The position numbers and the translations under genes are program-made. The notes beneath the pieces were generated by a model. It made no database searches and was not told the DNA's origin. It was given only the letters and a program-made list of their open reading frames with translations. Below are positions 12,763 through 20,315 of a DNA stretch of 27,567 bases, one piece after another (positions within the stretch are counted from its first letter, which is position 1; every line of letters starts with the position of its first letter). The DNA comes from Rhodoferax sp. (GTDB lineage Bacteria > Pseudomonadota > Gammaproteobacteria > Burkholderiales > Burkholderiaceae_C). Location: NCBI GenBank assembly GCA_029865675.1, contig JARXAU010000193.1, positions 1-27,567 of the forward strand, read 5' to 3'.

Positions 12763-15700
12763 TTCACAATCTCGCGCCAAGAAATGCGGCGCGACACCTG
12801 GCCGCTTGCCTCGGTTCCTTTGTCACCTTTATTGTCGCTAGGAGCCGACGCCCCCCCCGAACCCTGCTCGTCAGATTTTTCCTTGTTGCCCTGTACTACG
12901 ACGTTATTTCCGGGAAAGCTGGCTTGGCCAATATTACCGATGCCAAAATTGATCGAGCCTACCGCCAGTCCGTTTAGCTTGTCATTATTGTCAAAAGCAC
13001 GATCACGATTCATGTCAAAGTAGCTCGTTGGTAAGCCCCCGCCTCTGAAGGCGTCCATAGCGTTCAAAAAACCCACGCCGGTACCGCTGCAGGAGTTGCT
13101 GTTCACGATGTTGGTGCTTACTACCAGTGCGGGGGTGGAAGTATTGCGCACTGAAGGGGCCGTGAATACCTTCTCCGACGGAGCAGGCAAATTTGGCCAA
13201 TTCAGATACCAGCCCCGCATGCCCGCCATGTCGCCCGTCTGTGGAAGATAAAAGGAACGCACCTGAAGATTATTGTTCGTGCCCGTCGTAGGGTGAAGAA
13301 ATCGTTGTCTTAAAGAAATATTGTTGAATGTAATCGGCATAGTTCCGCTATCTATGAGCCCACGAATAGATTGTGTTTCAGAACTTGTCGCATCAGTCAC
13401 GGTCAAATCACTCCCAGACCCGAAAAATATGAATTGCTGTTTCGTATTGTCGGTACCTACAGCGACGGCCGAAACAATCGGCTGCTCCGGCCAGCCATCC
13501 CATATTTTTATACCGTCGCCGTCGGCGAGGGTGGCACCACCGGTAATACCGCTCAAGTCGAATTTCCAAACGTCACCGCGGTAATCGCCAGCATACGCAT
13601 ACCTCAACTTGCCATCATTGAGCACCACTCCGGGTGTGCTCAGTCCATTTCCGGGATCACTATCGGTTTTGAATTTCTTCAACACAGTGCCGTCCGACAG
13701 TCTTACAACATACAACACCGCCTTGTTGTTAACACTGTTGTATCCGTTACCAAACACCGCCACCGCAGTTCCATCCGCCAAATATCCTGTAACTGGGCTG
13801 CCGAGCAAATAGCCCATATCGTCATCACCCGCACCTAAATTTTCCCAGGCACCAGCATCCGTAACCACACCGGTATTGTTGACCCGCAAACCATACAAGC
13901 CCTTGGCGCCTCGCCCCAAAAAACCGACCAAGTAATTAACACCACCGGTCTTGCTGCCACCCATCACGGCGATATCGCCGTCCACGTAGTACCGGTGTGT
14001 AAAAAAGGGTTCGCTAAGCTTGGTGAGATGGGGAATTACCGCGCTGGGGATGTAGGCGAAGCGCTCTTCGCCAGTTTCGGAGTCAAAGCCATGCAGCATG
14101 CCGTCGTTCGCACCGACATACACCGTCTTTGTACTATCAAAATACACTGGAGCAGAATTAATGATACTCCCTAGAACGTTGGGCGCAAATCCGGCAGTGC
14201 CATTGGCGCTTGTGGGTAAGCCGCGGTCGCGAAAGTTACCGCCATTTCTCATTTCTTGGCTTGTGTTACCTCGCAAATAATTCACCAAATCAGAACTAAA
14301 ACTGTTCTTTCCAATATCAAGTGTTGCGGTGCTGGTTGTAAAAGATAACAGATTGGTTGCACCACTACTTGGATTTTTGTAATAAATATTTCGCGCACCC
14401 TCATTCTTTTCGAGCAACATCGATGCCGCCGATTGTGGTTGTGCATTTTTTACCCAGGCCCAGCTGTAAGACGAAACATCGGGGTCGTTACCAGTGCCCT
14501 TCGTCACCTTGAATGCAGTCGCCGTAAGATCACCAGTGAAATACTTTTGGTTAAAGCTTGCTTGGTACAGCTTGGTATCCGTGAGCAATTGACTGCTACT
14601 TGCCGCCACCGCGCCAATGGTCGAGCTACGGTCCAAAATACTTTGAAATGCGGCGGTGAAGGTTGCCTTTAATTTGGCAGGGCTGCCCACCTGGGCGTAG
14701 TTGGCGGGATCCGCTGTAGTTGGGCCGGTGGGCGCTTGCCCTACATACCCACCCCATTTGGCCGCGTACCATAGAGGGTCTTTAAGTTTGACGCTTGTAT
14801 CTGCGGAGTTCACTTTAAACGTTTTTGTGCTTGATGTACCGTCGTCTTTATTCGGGAGCGTTTTGCACTCGTCAGGCATAGGCGTTGTGTTGCAATGGCC
14901 CACAAATTTATCGGGCGGTACGTTCAAGAAATAGGGGGCAACTGCTGTCCTGCTCTGCACCACCAAATATGTGCCATCGACGACATCCCCATCGGCGTTT
15001 TTGACACCAGATATCACATAGCCCATGTTTTGTATGTTTGCTGATGCGTAGTAAGTAGGTTTTACCTCGATGGTCACCCCTTCGCTTGTGGCTAGGATGT
15101 CGTATTCGGCGATTGCGTCCATTTCAAAATCGCCGCCCCACTGTCGGTCTTCGAAGTTAATATAAAATTTAATGTGATATCCGCCATTTCCATTATCATT
15201 GTCTTCCTTCACAATACTAGTAATGTACATACCAACGATCGCGTTGTTGGGCTGAAAGCCGTCTTTGTCCAAACTCGCAACGTCAATTGAACGCGCGAAC
15301 GGCACCACTGTAATCTTTTTATTATCAGCAAAGGGGATTTCAATTGACGGAATAGGCTGATTCATCATTACTGCAAAGGTATCTACATTTGGAATCGCGC
15401 GGTTATTTACTTTTCGTAATGTATTGGATTTACCAAAATAGGCGACCGCAGCCGCGTAATAGCTTCCTTGTTTGTTTGCATCGTCAGGGGGCAAGCCCCG
15501 TACCGTACCAAGTGTCGGAACGGCTTTTAGCGTAGGCGCGCCGTCGTCCACGCCATTAGAACTCCCTATGAATTGAGTCGTGTCTGTGATTTCTTCCTTG
15601 TCACCAATGGTATTTGTCAAAGTTTTAACATCGAGAGTGGCGTTATTGGTGGTCCATGTTTCCATAGTCCCGAAGTTGGAGCCTGGCAATTGATCGGAAT

Positions 15701-17402
15701 CAAAGGATGGATTGACGCTGGAAATCACCATCTGGCTGGGCTTGGCACACCAATTGGCATCGGTGTAGGGGTCTTTCCAGGTAACCGAGGCGAGGCCCAC
15801 CGCCTCATCCTCGGTGGTAGCCGAGGTGGCTCCTCCCACTTTAGCGTTGTAGGCCGGCGTAGCGGCCGCGCCGGCGAAGTACCTGAGGCCTTCGTACATC
15901 ATTTCCGCGACGGGGTTGCCCCAGTCCGCATACTCACCGTCGACCATAACGTGTCTTGTGGCGACTGCAGTGCCCCACTTGCCGTAGGAGTTGTTGAACA
16001 TAGGGGACTCGTATGGTTTTGACGGTGTGGGACCCGAATAGGGACTCAAATCTTCTCTTCCATTGCGATAAAGGAAATTATCTAAAGAATACCAAGGTAA
16101 GAGCTCAGGAGGGTTTGCAGTTGAAACAGAGTCTGCGTTTGGGCCTGCCTTGTAATTGAAGTTGCGGATCCGAATATTATCAATTTGCGCGACGATGGAA
16201 GACGTCGTGGATGACGTTGGTTTTAGAAACCTGCCGGTAGTCGAATCAATTTCGTCTTTGAATGTGCCAATATTTTTCCGCAAACGCCCGCCGGTTAAGT
16301 TTTGGTCATAGCTTCCCGTTAGCAGTCCAAAGTACATGCTTTCGTTTTCGCCATAGTCGTGCAAAACACCTATGGGTTTGTAGTATCCATTCGGGTACTT
16401 TTTGCACCCTTTTAAAAACGTAGAAAAACATACTTGTACACGCACCGTGTAATCTGTCAGAGTGCCAGCGCCATAACTTATTGCGTCGCCACCGTACGAT
16501 TTGGGGGATTTCACCGCAGTGAGAACGGGCCGCTCTGACGACACCCATTCCCACACCCGTCTATCACTGTTCTGAATTACACGCAACAAGGGCGGAAAGC
16601 TGCTGCAGTTGTTCAGTGTGGCGCAGGCCACGCCCACCGGGGGGTAGTCATTTACTCCATCGATTATTTGATAGGTGTAAGTCTTGGCTGGATTTACTGC
16701 CGCAGTGCTGGTTAGGCTGCCAAAGAAATGCCTCCGACTTGTGCTTGTGGGTACAGCCAGTGTCGTGTATCGGCTTATGTCATAGCCATCCTCCGAAACA
16801 CTCGCATATTCCTTGGCCCAGGCATGGCCATCCTGCGGAATATAGGCGCGGCGCAGTACGGTGGAGGTGTCACTGGCTGTTTCCGGTTCGCGGGTTCCGC
16901 CATAGAGCGCTACCCGAAGCGCATCCATGCGGCTGGTAGTGACGTAGTTCAGAAAGTTTCCGCTCCACCGGGTGCTTTGCACGTTTGATGCCGAGCAAGG
17001 GCCCGGCACTGGCTTGCCCGCCGGGGTGACAGTGTTTGGGAGGCCGTCTGGATAAAAATATCCCGTATTTCCGCTGCCGGTGTACTTGTAGCAGTAGTGG
17101 GGGTTGTACAGCCCCACGTATTCATATTCAGGCTTGAAGCGGATGTCCAATTTCTTGTCGCCGTCCAGGTCACTTAAGTCGTTGTAAGCCGGGAAGAAAA
17201 GGGTGTTGTCGCGCGCCATAGTTAGCATAACCAAAGGGGTTCCGCCCTTTGCTGCATGCACAGGGGTAGAGGTTTCGGGCGACGGACCCAGGACCTGGGC
17301 TTGCGACACGCCAGACAGGCTCTGTGCGAGTAGACAAACGACAGCCAGGCAACAGTGGTTTATCACTCTGGGTGTTTGGAAAACGGGTAGCGCGTCTTTC
17401 AT
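12759..17402 (-). CDS. pilY1: PilY1, type IV pilus tip adhesin and assembly factor
   Basis: 1547 residues from the ATG at 17402, which has an AGGAG site; the frame is open 50 codons upstream. A signal peptide ends near S-Q-A-Q (36). A calcium-loop-like D-L-D-G-D-K-K-L-D (about 78-86) follows. The central part leads to I-G-A-V-A-A-S-S-S-Q-L-L-T-D, and the C-terminal PilY1 beta-propeller (about 1070-1400) begins with I-I-N-S-A-P-V-Y-F, with the G-A-N-D-G-M-L-H-G-F-D blade. A second calcium loop D-M-N-R-D-R-A-F-D-N-N-D lies near 1463-1474. The C-terminal tail (S-G-G-A-S-A-P-S-D-N-K-G) is polar and disordered. PilY1 sits at the pilus tip with the minor pilins, opposes retraction and mediates adhesion and surface sensing. 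An R-G-D at 1275-1277 is part of a repeated blade motif. The gene is AT-richer than its neighbours. Confidence 0.95.
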   Translation of the reverse strand: MKDALPVFQTPRVINHCCLAVVCLLAQSLSGVSQAQVLGPSPETSTPVHAAKGGTPLVMLTMARDNTLFFPAYNDLSDLDGDKKLDIRFKPEYEYVGLYNPHYCYKYTGSGNTGYFYPDGLPNTVTPAGKPVPGPCSASNVQSTRWSGNFLNYVTTSRMDALRVALYGGTREPETASDTSTVLRRAYIPQDGHAWAKEYASVSEDGYDISRYTTLAVPTSTSRRHFFGSLTSTAAVNPAKTYTYQIIDGVNDYPPVGVACATLNNCSSFPPLLRVIQNSDRRVWEWVSSERPVLTAVKSPKSYGGDAISYGAGTLTDYTVRVQVCFSTFLKGCKKYPNGYYKPIGVLHDYGENESMYFGLLTGSYDQNLTGGRLRKNIGTFKDEIDSTTGRFLKPTSSTTSSIVAQIDNIRIRNFNYKAGPNADSVSTANPPELLPWYSLDNFLYRNGREDLSPYSGPTPSKPYESPMFNNSYGKWGTAVATRHVMVDGEYADWGNPVAEMMYEGLRYFAGAAATPAYNAKVGGATSATTEDEAVGLASVTWKDPYTDANWCAKPSQMVISSVNPSFDSDQLPGSNFGTMETWTTNNATLDVKTLTNTIGDKEEITDTTQFIGSSNGVDDGAPTLKAVPTLGTVRGLPPDDANKQGSYYAAAVAYFGKSNTLRKVNNRAIPNVDTFAVMMNQPIPSIEIPFADNKKITVVPFARSIDVASLDKDGFQPNNAIVGMYITSIVKEDNDNGNGGYHIKFYINFEDRQWGGDFEMDAIAEYDILATSEGVTIEVKPTYYASANIQNMGYVISGVKNADGDVVDGTYLVVQSRTAVAPYFLNVPPDKFVGHCNTTPMPDECKTLPNKDDGTSSTKTFKVNSADTSVKLKDPLWYAAKWGGYVGQAPTGPTTADPANYAQVGSPAKLKATFTAAFQSILDRSSTIGAVAASSSQLLTDTKLYQASFNQKYFTGDLTATAFKVTKGTGNDPDVSSYSWAWVKNAQPQSAASMLLEKNEGARNIYYKNPSSGATNLLSFTTSTATLDIGKNSFSSDLVNYLRGNTSQEMRNGGNFRDRGLPTSANGTAGFAPNVLGSIINSAPVYFDSTKTVYVGANDGMLHGFDSETGEERFAYIPSAVIPHLTKLSEPFFTHRYYVDGDIAVMGGSKTGGVNYLVGFLGRGAKGLYGLRVNNTGVVTDAGAWENLGAGDDDMGYLLGSPVTGYLADGTAVAVFGNGYNSVNNKAVLYVVRLSDGTVLKKFKTDSDPGNGLSTPGVVLNDGKLRYAYAGDYRGDVWKFDLSGITGGATLADGDGIKIWDGWPEQPIVSAVAVGTDNTKQQFIFFGSGSDLTVTDATSSETQSIRGLIDSGTMPITFNNISLRQRFLHPTTGTNNNLQVRSFYLPQTGDMAGMRGWYLNWPNLPAPSEKVFTAPSVRNTSTPALVVSTNIVNSNSCSGTGVGFLNAMDAFRGGGLPTSYFDMNRDRAFDNNDKLNGLAVGSINFGIGNIGQASFPGNNVVVQGNKEKSDEQGSGGASAPSDNKGDKGTEASGQVSRRISWREIVK

Positions 17403-17427
17403 TGCGAGGCTCCTGAAAACGGTAATT

Positions 17428-18027
17428 TCACTTGGGGAATGCCAGGTAGGTGGACTGCAGTTGTGCAAACGCGCGCTCACCGCCCGGCGCACTGCGCACG
17501 GTGATGCGGTACTGCGAGCAGTTGTAGGGGTCGTTTGAAACACCGCACGCAAAGGTGTCCCCCATAAACTCGATCAGGTACTGGACGCCTGCAGCGGCCA
17601 GCGCCGAGTCCTCGCTGGTTGCGGTCGGCTTCCAAGTCGCCCAGCTGCCGCCAGACTCTGAGCGCAGAGTGCAGCCCAGTGTGGGCTGGGAGCACAAGCC
17701 GGCGGTAGTGCAGGGCGACGGGTCAGACTTATCGGCATTGCAGGCGGTTGCGCTGTAGCTACCGTTGGGCAGGCCTGAAGTGGTGGCAGCCGTGAAGCCA
17801 TCGTTTACTGTGGTGGCGGTGGATTGCGCCTGTGCGATGCCTTCTGCATAACGCAAGGCGTTCTCTAAGGACTGCATGGCCAAACTGCGGTCTAGGCTAT
17901 TGGCTGCCATGCGCTCTTCCAACACCAGGCTGCGCACAGCCGCAATGCCTGCCAGGGTGACCAGCAGCACCATGATGAGCACAACGATGAGGGTGACGCC
18001 GCGCTGGCGGTTGATGTTGTCGGTCAT
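17428..18027 (-). CDS. pilX: Minor pilin PilX
   Basis: 199 residues. The leader ends in R-Q-R-G10, followed by V-T-L-I-V-V-L-I-M-V-L-L. There is no Glu at +5 (Val instead), as is usual in PilX and its type II secretion relative GspK. The E-E-R-M-A-A-N-S-L-D-R-S-L-A-M-Q-S-L-E-N-A-L-R-Y-A-E segment is the PilX N-terminal signature. Several cysteines in the globular part could form disulfides. The start overlaps the pilW stop (ATGA), and pilY1 starts 25 bases after the end. It should be part of the priming complex at the pilus tip and interact with PilY1. Confidence 0.92.
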   Translation of the reverse strand: MTDNINRQRGVTLIVVLIMVLLVTLAGIAAVRSLVLEERMAANSLDRSLAMQSLENALRYAEGIAQAQSTATTVNDGFTAATTSGLPNGSYSATACNADKSDPSPCTTAGLCSQPTLGCTLRSESGGSWATWKPTATSEDSALAAAGVQYLIEFMGDTFACGVSNDPYNCSQYRITVRSAPGGERAFAQLQSTYLAFPK

Positions 18028-19073
18028 CTCAGGCGGCGGCGGAGGGCCACGGTGAATGGGAAATCTTGCGTGAGTACCTGGCTTGCGCCCGAGGTAGAAA
18101 GCCCCACCTTGTCGGGTGTGGCCAGGGTGAGCACCACGCGCACCGCCAGCACATTGGCCCAGTTGCTGACGGCATCGGCCTTCACATAGTCCGTGGCAGC
18201 TGTGCTGGGGGCGCCGTTGCCGTCGCCTTGCAGGTAGGTAATGACCATGTTTTGGACGTTCTCTAGCACTTCCTCAGCCTCGGAAGCGGGGCTGCCGCTG
18301 TCCATGCCGAGGCTTTCCCGGTACAGAGAGCGCACACTTGAATCGTTCGAGCTCACGCCTATGTACCAGGCAGAGGCGCGGAGCCGGTTAACGAAACCAC
18401 CCGGTTTAATGGGGTTGGTCAGCGTCTTCGCCGCAGTAAGGGTGTAAGAACCACCGTCAGTGTCCTTCGGTATGGCGGCAGTAAAGGTGAAAGTGGCAAT
18501 TCGGGCATCGTCGCAAGCGGTGTGCACGTAGCCCTTGCTACTTTCAAGTCGCGTTTTGAAATACAGCGTGAATGTATTGGTCGACGCGTTAAACGCTGTA
18601 ACTTGTCGCAAGGGGTAGTCTTGGTCGGCAGTGCTGGCGTTCCACACCACGACTGCATCTGTGCCCGATACGCGATCCTTCTTTGCAGTGCCAAAGTCTT
18701 TTGCCGGAAGGTCCGAAGTTCCGTTATAGCCCTTGAGTCCGGTTGACCAATCACCCCACCACTTGGCCTTTTCGGTACTTTCCAGCACGTTCTCCTGTAC
18801 CAAGTTGCCACCACACACAATGCCCCCCGCTTCGCGCAAGTCGCGCCCCAAGAATTCCACCGCAAAGCGGGCGTTTTCTTGCACCCGGGCAGCGCCTTCT
18901 ACTAGCTGGTAAGAATTGCGGTTGGAGAGGTAGATGGATATTGCCCCAGCTACTGCCACCATGCCCAGGGTGATGGAGATCATCAGCTCCACCAAGGACA
19001 GGCCGCGCTGGCGCCCACGCGCCAAGGGCGTTTGAAGCACCTTGGCGGGAAACGGCCCCGTGAAGTAGCTCAT
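18024..19073 (-). CDS. pilW: Minor pilin PilW
   Basis: 349 residues. The leader ends in R-Q-R-G24, and the mature helix begins L-S-L-V-E-L-M-I-S-I with Glu at +5. The helix continues I-S-I-Y-L-S-N-R-N-S-Y-Q-L-V-E-G-A-A-R-V-Q-E-N-A-R-F-A, typical of PilW, followed by F-L-G-R-D-L-R-E-A-G. The large globular domain fits PilW of the minor pilin cluster. The ATG at 19073 overlaps the pilV stop (ATGA); the frame is open 53 codons further upstream within pilV. It should sit with PilV, PilX and PilY1 in the pilus-priming complex. Confidence 0.93.
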   Translation of the reverse strand: MSYFTGPFPAKVLQTPLARGRQRGLSLVELMISITLGMVAVAGAISIYLSNRNSYQLVEGAARVQENARFAVEFLGRDLREAGGIVCGGNLVQENVLESTEKAKWWGDWSTGLKGYNGTSDLPAKDFGTAKKDRVSGTDAVVVWNASTADQDYPLRQVTAFNASTNTFTLYFKTRLESSKGYVHTACDDARIATFTFTAAIPKDTDGGSYTLTAAKTLTNPIKPGGFVNRLRASAWYIGVSSNDSSVRSLYRESLGMDSGSPASEAEEVLENVQNMVITYLQGDGNGAPSTAATDYVKADAVSNWANVLAVRVVLTLATPDKVGLSTSGASQVLTQDFPFTVALRRRLR

Positions 19074-19531
19074 AGCGCGCTGACCAAGTTGAGGGTTTGC
19101 GTAGCCGATCCGCCGAGTGCGCGGCTGTCGTCCCAGTAAATGTTGACGGTGCAAATACCTGCGGTGGTGCAATCCAAGTCCGCACAGGTGCTGGTCACGT
19201 CCCCCAAGGCGGACTTCAAAGCGGTAAACCAAGTTTTGCGGTCGTTGTCCGCCAAGTTGGTGGCTGCGGTGGGGCTGTTGCAGGTTTTGCTGAGCTTATA
19301 ACCCGATGGGCTGGTGATGGCTACTGCCTTGTTGGCCCGCATGGAGTCCAGAATGGCGTTGGCCAACATGACGGCCTTGGTGCGCTGCAGGGTGCTTTGG
19401 GTGGCTTTAAGGGCGCGGGCCTGCAGTGTAGAAAAGCCAACCAGGCCAACAGACAGGATGAGAAAAGCGATCAGCACCTCCAGCAAGGCCACGCCGCGCT
19501 GGGCTTTCAAGGGCCTGGGCTTTATTGACAT
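19070..19531 (-). CDS. pilV: Minor pilin PilV
   Basis: 153 residues. The leader ends in A-Q-R-G13, followed by V-A-L-L-E-V-L-I-A-F with Glu at +5. The helix goes on G-L-V-G-F-S-T-L-Q-A-R-A-L-K, a typical PilV run. Cysteines at T-C-N-S, T-C-A-D, D-C-T-T and I-C-T-V may pair in the globular part. The ATG at 19531 has a strong AAGGAG site 7 bases ahead and is preferred to the ATG at 19558. It is the first gene of the operon and divergent from fimT, with 94 bases between them. Confidence 0.92.
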   Translation of the reverse strand: MSIKPRPLKAQRGVALLEVLIAFLILSVGLVGFSTLQARALKATQSTLQRTKAVMLANAILDSMRANKAVAITSPSGYKLSKTCNSPTAATNLADNDRKTWFTALKSALGDVTSTCADLDCTTAGICTVNIYWDDSRALGGSATQTLNLVSAL

Positions 19532-19625
19532 GGCTCCACTCCTTGGGTAATTTCGCATTCAATGTTAAAAGTTAAACAAATACCTTTAAAGTGATTGTAG
19601 TCAAAGCTTACAAAAAAGGAGTGTC
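19532..19625. promoter_or_regulatory. Divergent promoter region of pilV operon and fimT
   Basis: This 94-base, AT-rich spacer must drive both the pilV-W-X-Y1-E operon and fimT. A TTGACT box on the minus strand (19599-19604) could be the -35 of the pilV promoter; a matching -10 is weak (TATTTG at 16 bases). No sigma-54 box (GG-N10-GC with the usual context) was found. Ribosome binding sites for both genes lie at the ends. Confidence 0.4.
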
Positions 19626-20216
19626 ATGCGCAGCAAGCAAGGACGGGGGTTTTGCCCGCGCCAATGGGCCAGGGTGCGGGGCATTACCTTGGTTGAAACC
19701 TTGGTAGTGGTTAGCATTTTGGGCATCTTGGCGGCCATTGCGGTGCCTAGCTTTCGGTCCACCATAGAGAGCAACCGGCGCCAAACTTCCGCGAACCAGC
19801 TTTTTGAAGACCTGGCGTTTGCGCGCAGCGAGGCCATCAAGCGGGGGGTGCGGGTGACGGTGTGCGCTTCCTCCAACGGCACCAGGTGCACTGCTGATAT
19901 CGATTGGCAAGTGGGCTGGATGGTGTTTGTTGATGCGAATAACGACGCTTGGCGGAATTTGGACGAAACCATTTTGAAGGTGCATGAGAAGCTTGATTTG
20001 CCATCCGGCTGGGTAGCGAAGTCCAACGTGGATTGGGCCAAATGGGTCTCCTACCGGCCGTTGGGCACTACCCAGGCAAATTTTAGGATTTGTATGGTGC
20101 CTTCCTCAGAGTTGGACAATTGCGACGACGAAGGAATCACCAACAGCAAACTCTCCGCCTACACCAACTTGGTAATTACTACCTTGGGCCGCGTACGCAT
20201 TGAGTCTAAAAACTGA
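19626..20216 (+). CDS. fimT: GspH/FimT-family pseudopilin FimT (FimU)
   Basis: 196 residues. The leader ends in V-R-G19, then I-T-L-V-E-T-L-V-V-V-S-I-L-G-I-L-A-A-I-A-V-P-S-F, with Glu at +5 and the A-V-P-S-F end of FimT/GspH proteins. N-Q-L-F-E-D-L-A-F-A-R-S-E-A-I-K-R is the family's second conserved block. A GGAG site precedes the ATG. In Pseudomonas fimU/fimT stands first in the same operon as pilV-W-X-Y1-E; here it is on the opposite strand. FimT has been linked to DNA binding by type IV pili during natural transformation in some gammaproteobacteria; whether that holds here is unknown. About 100 bases without a feature follow it. Confidence 0.9.
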   Translation: MRSKQGRGFCPRQWARVRGITLVETLVVVSILGILAAIAVPSFRSTIESNRRQTSANQLFEDLAFARSEAIKRGVRVTVCASSNGTRCTADIDWQVGWMVFVDANNDAWRNLDETILKVHEKLDLPSGWVAKSNVDWAKWVSYRPLGTTQANFRICMVPSSELDNCDDEGITNSKLSAYTNLVITTLGRVRIESKN

Positions 20217-20315
20217 GCGCTCAAGCTGATGGTCAAGGCCCAGGCTGTTTGATCACCCTCCCACCACCTGCGCCAGCACTTGGCGCGTGCTTTCGTTCAG
20301 CGGTTTCAAGCTCCG

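Noticed and set aside
13572..13580. R-G-D tripeptide in PilY1 as an integrin-binding site
   Set aside because: It sits in a G-D-x-x-G-D-x-W-K-F-D-L blade motif of the propeller that is conserved for structural reasons, and the organism shows no sign of a host-associated life. Taken as chance.
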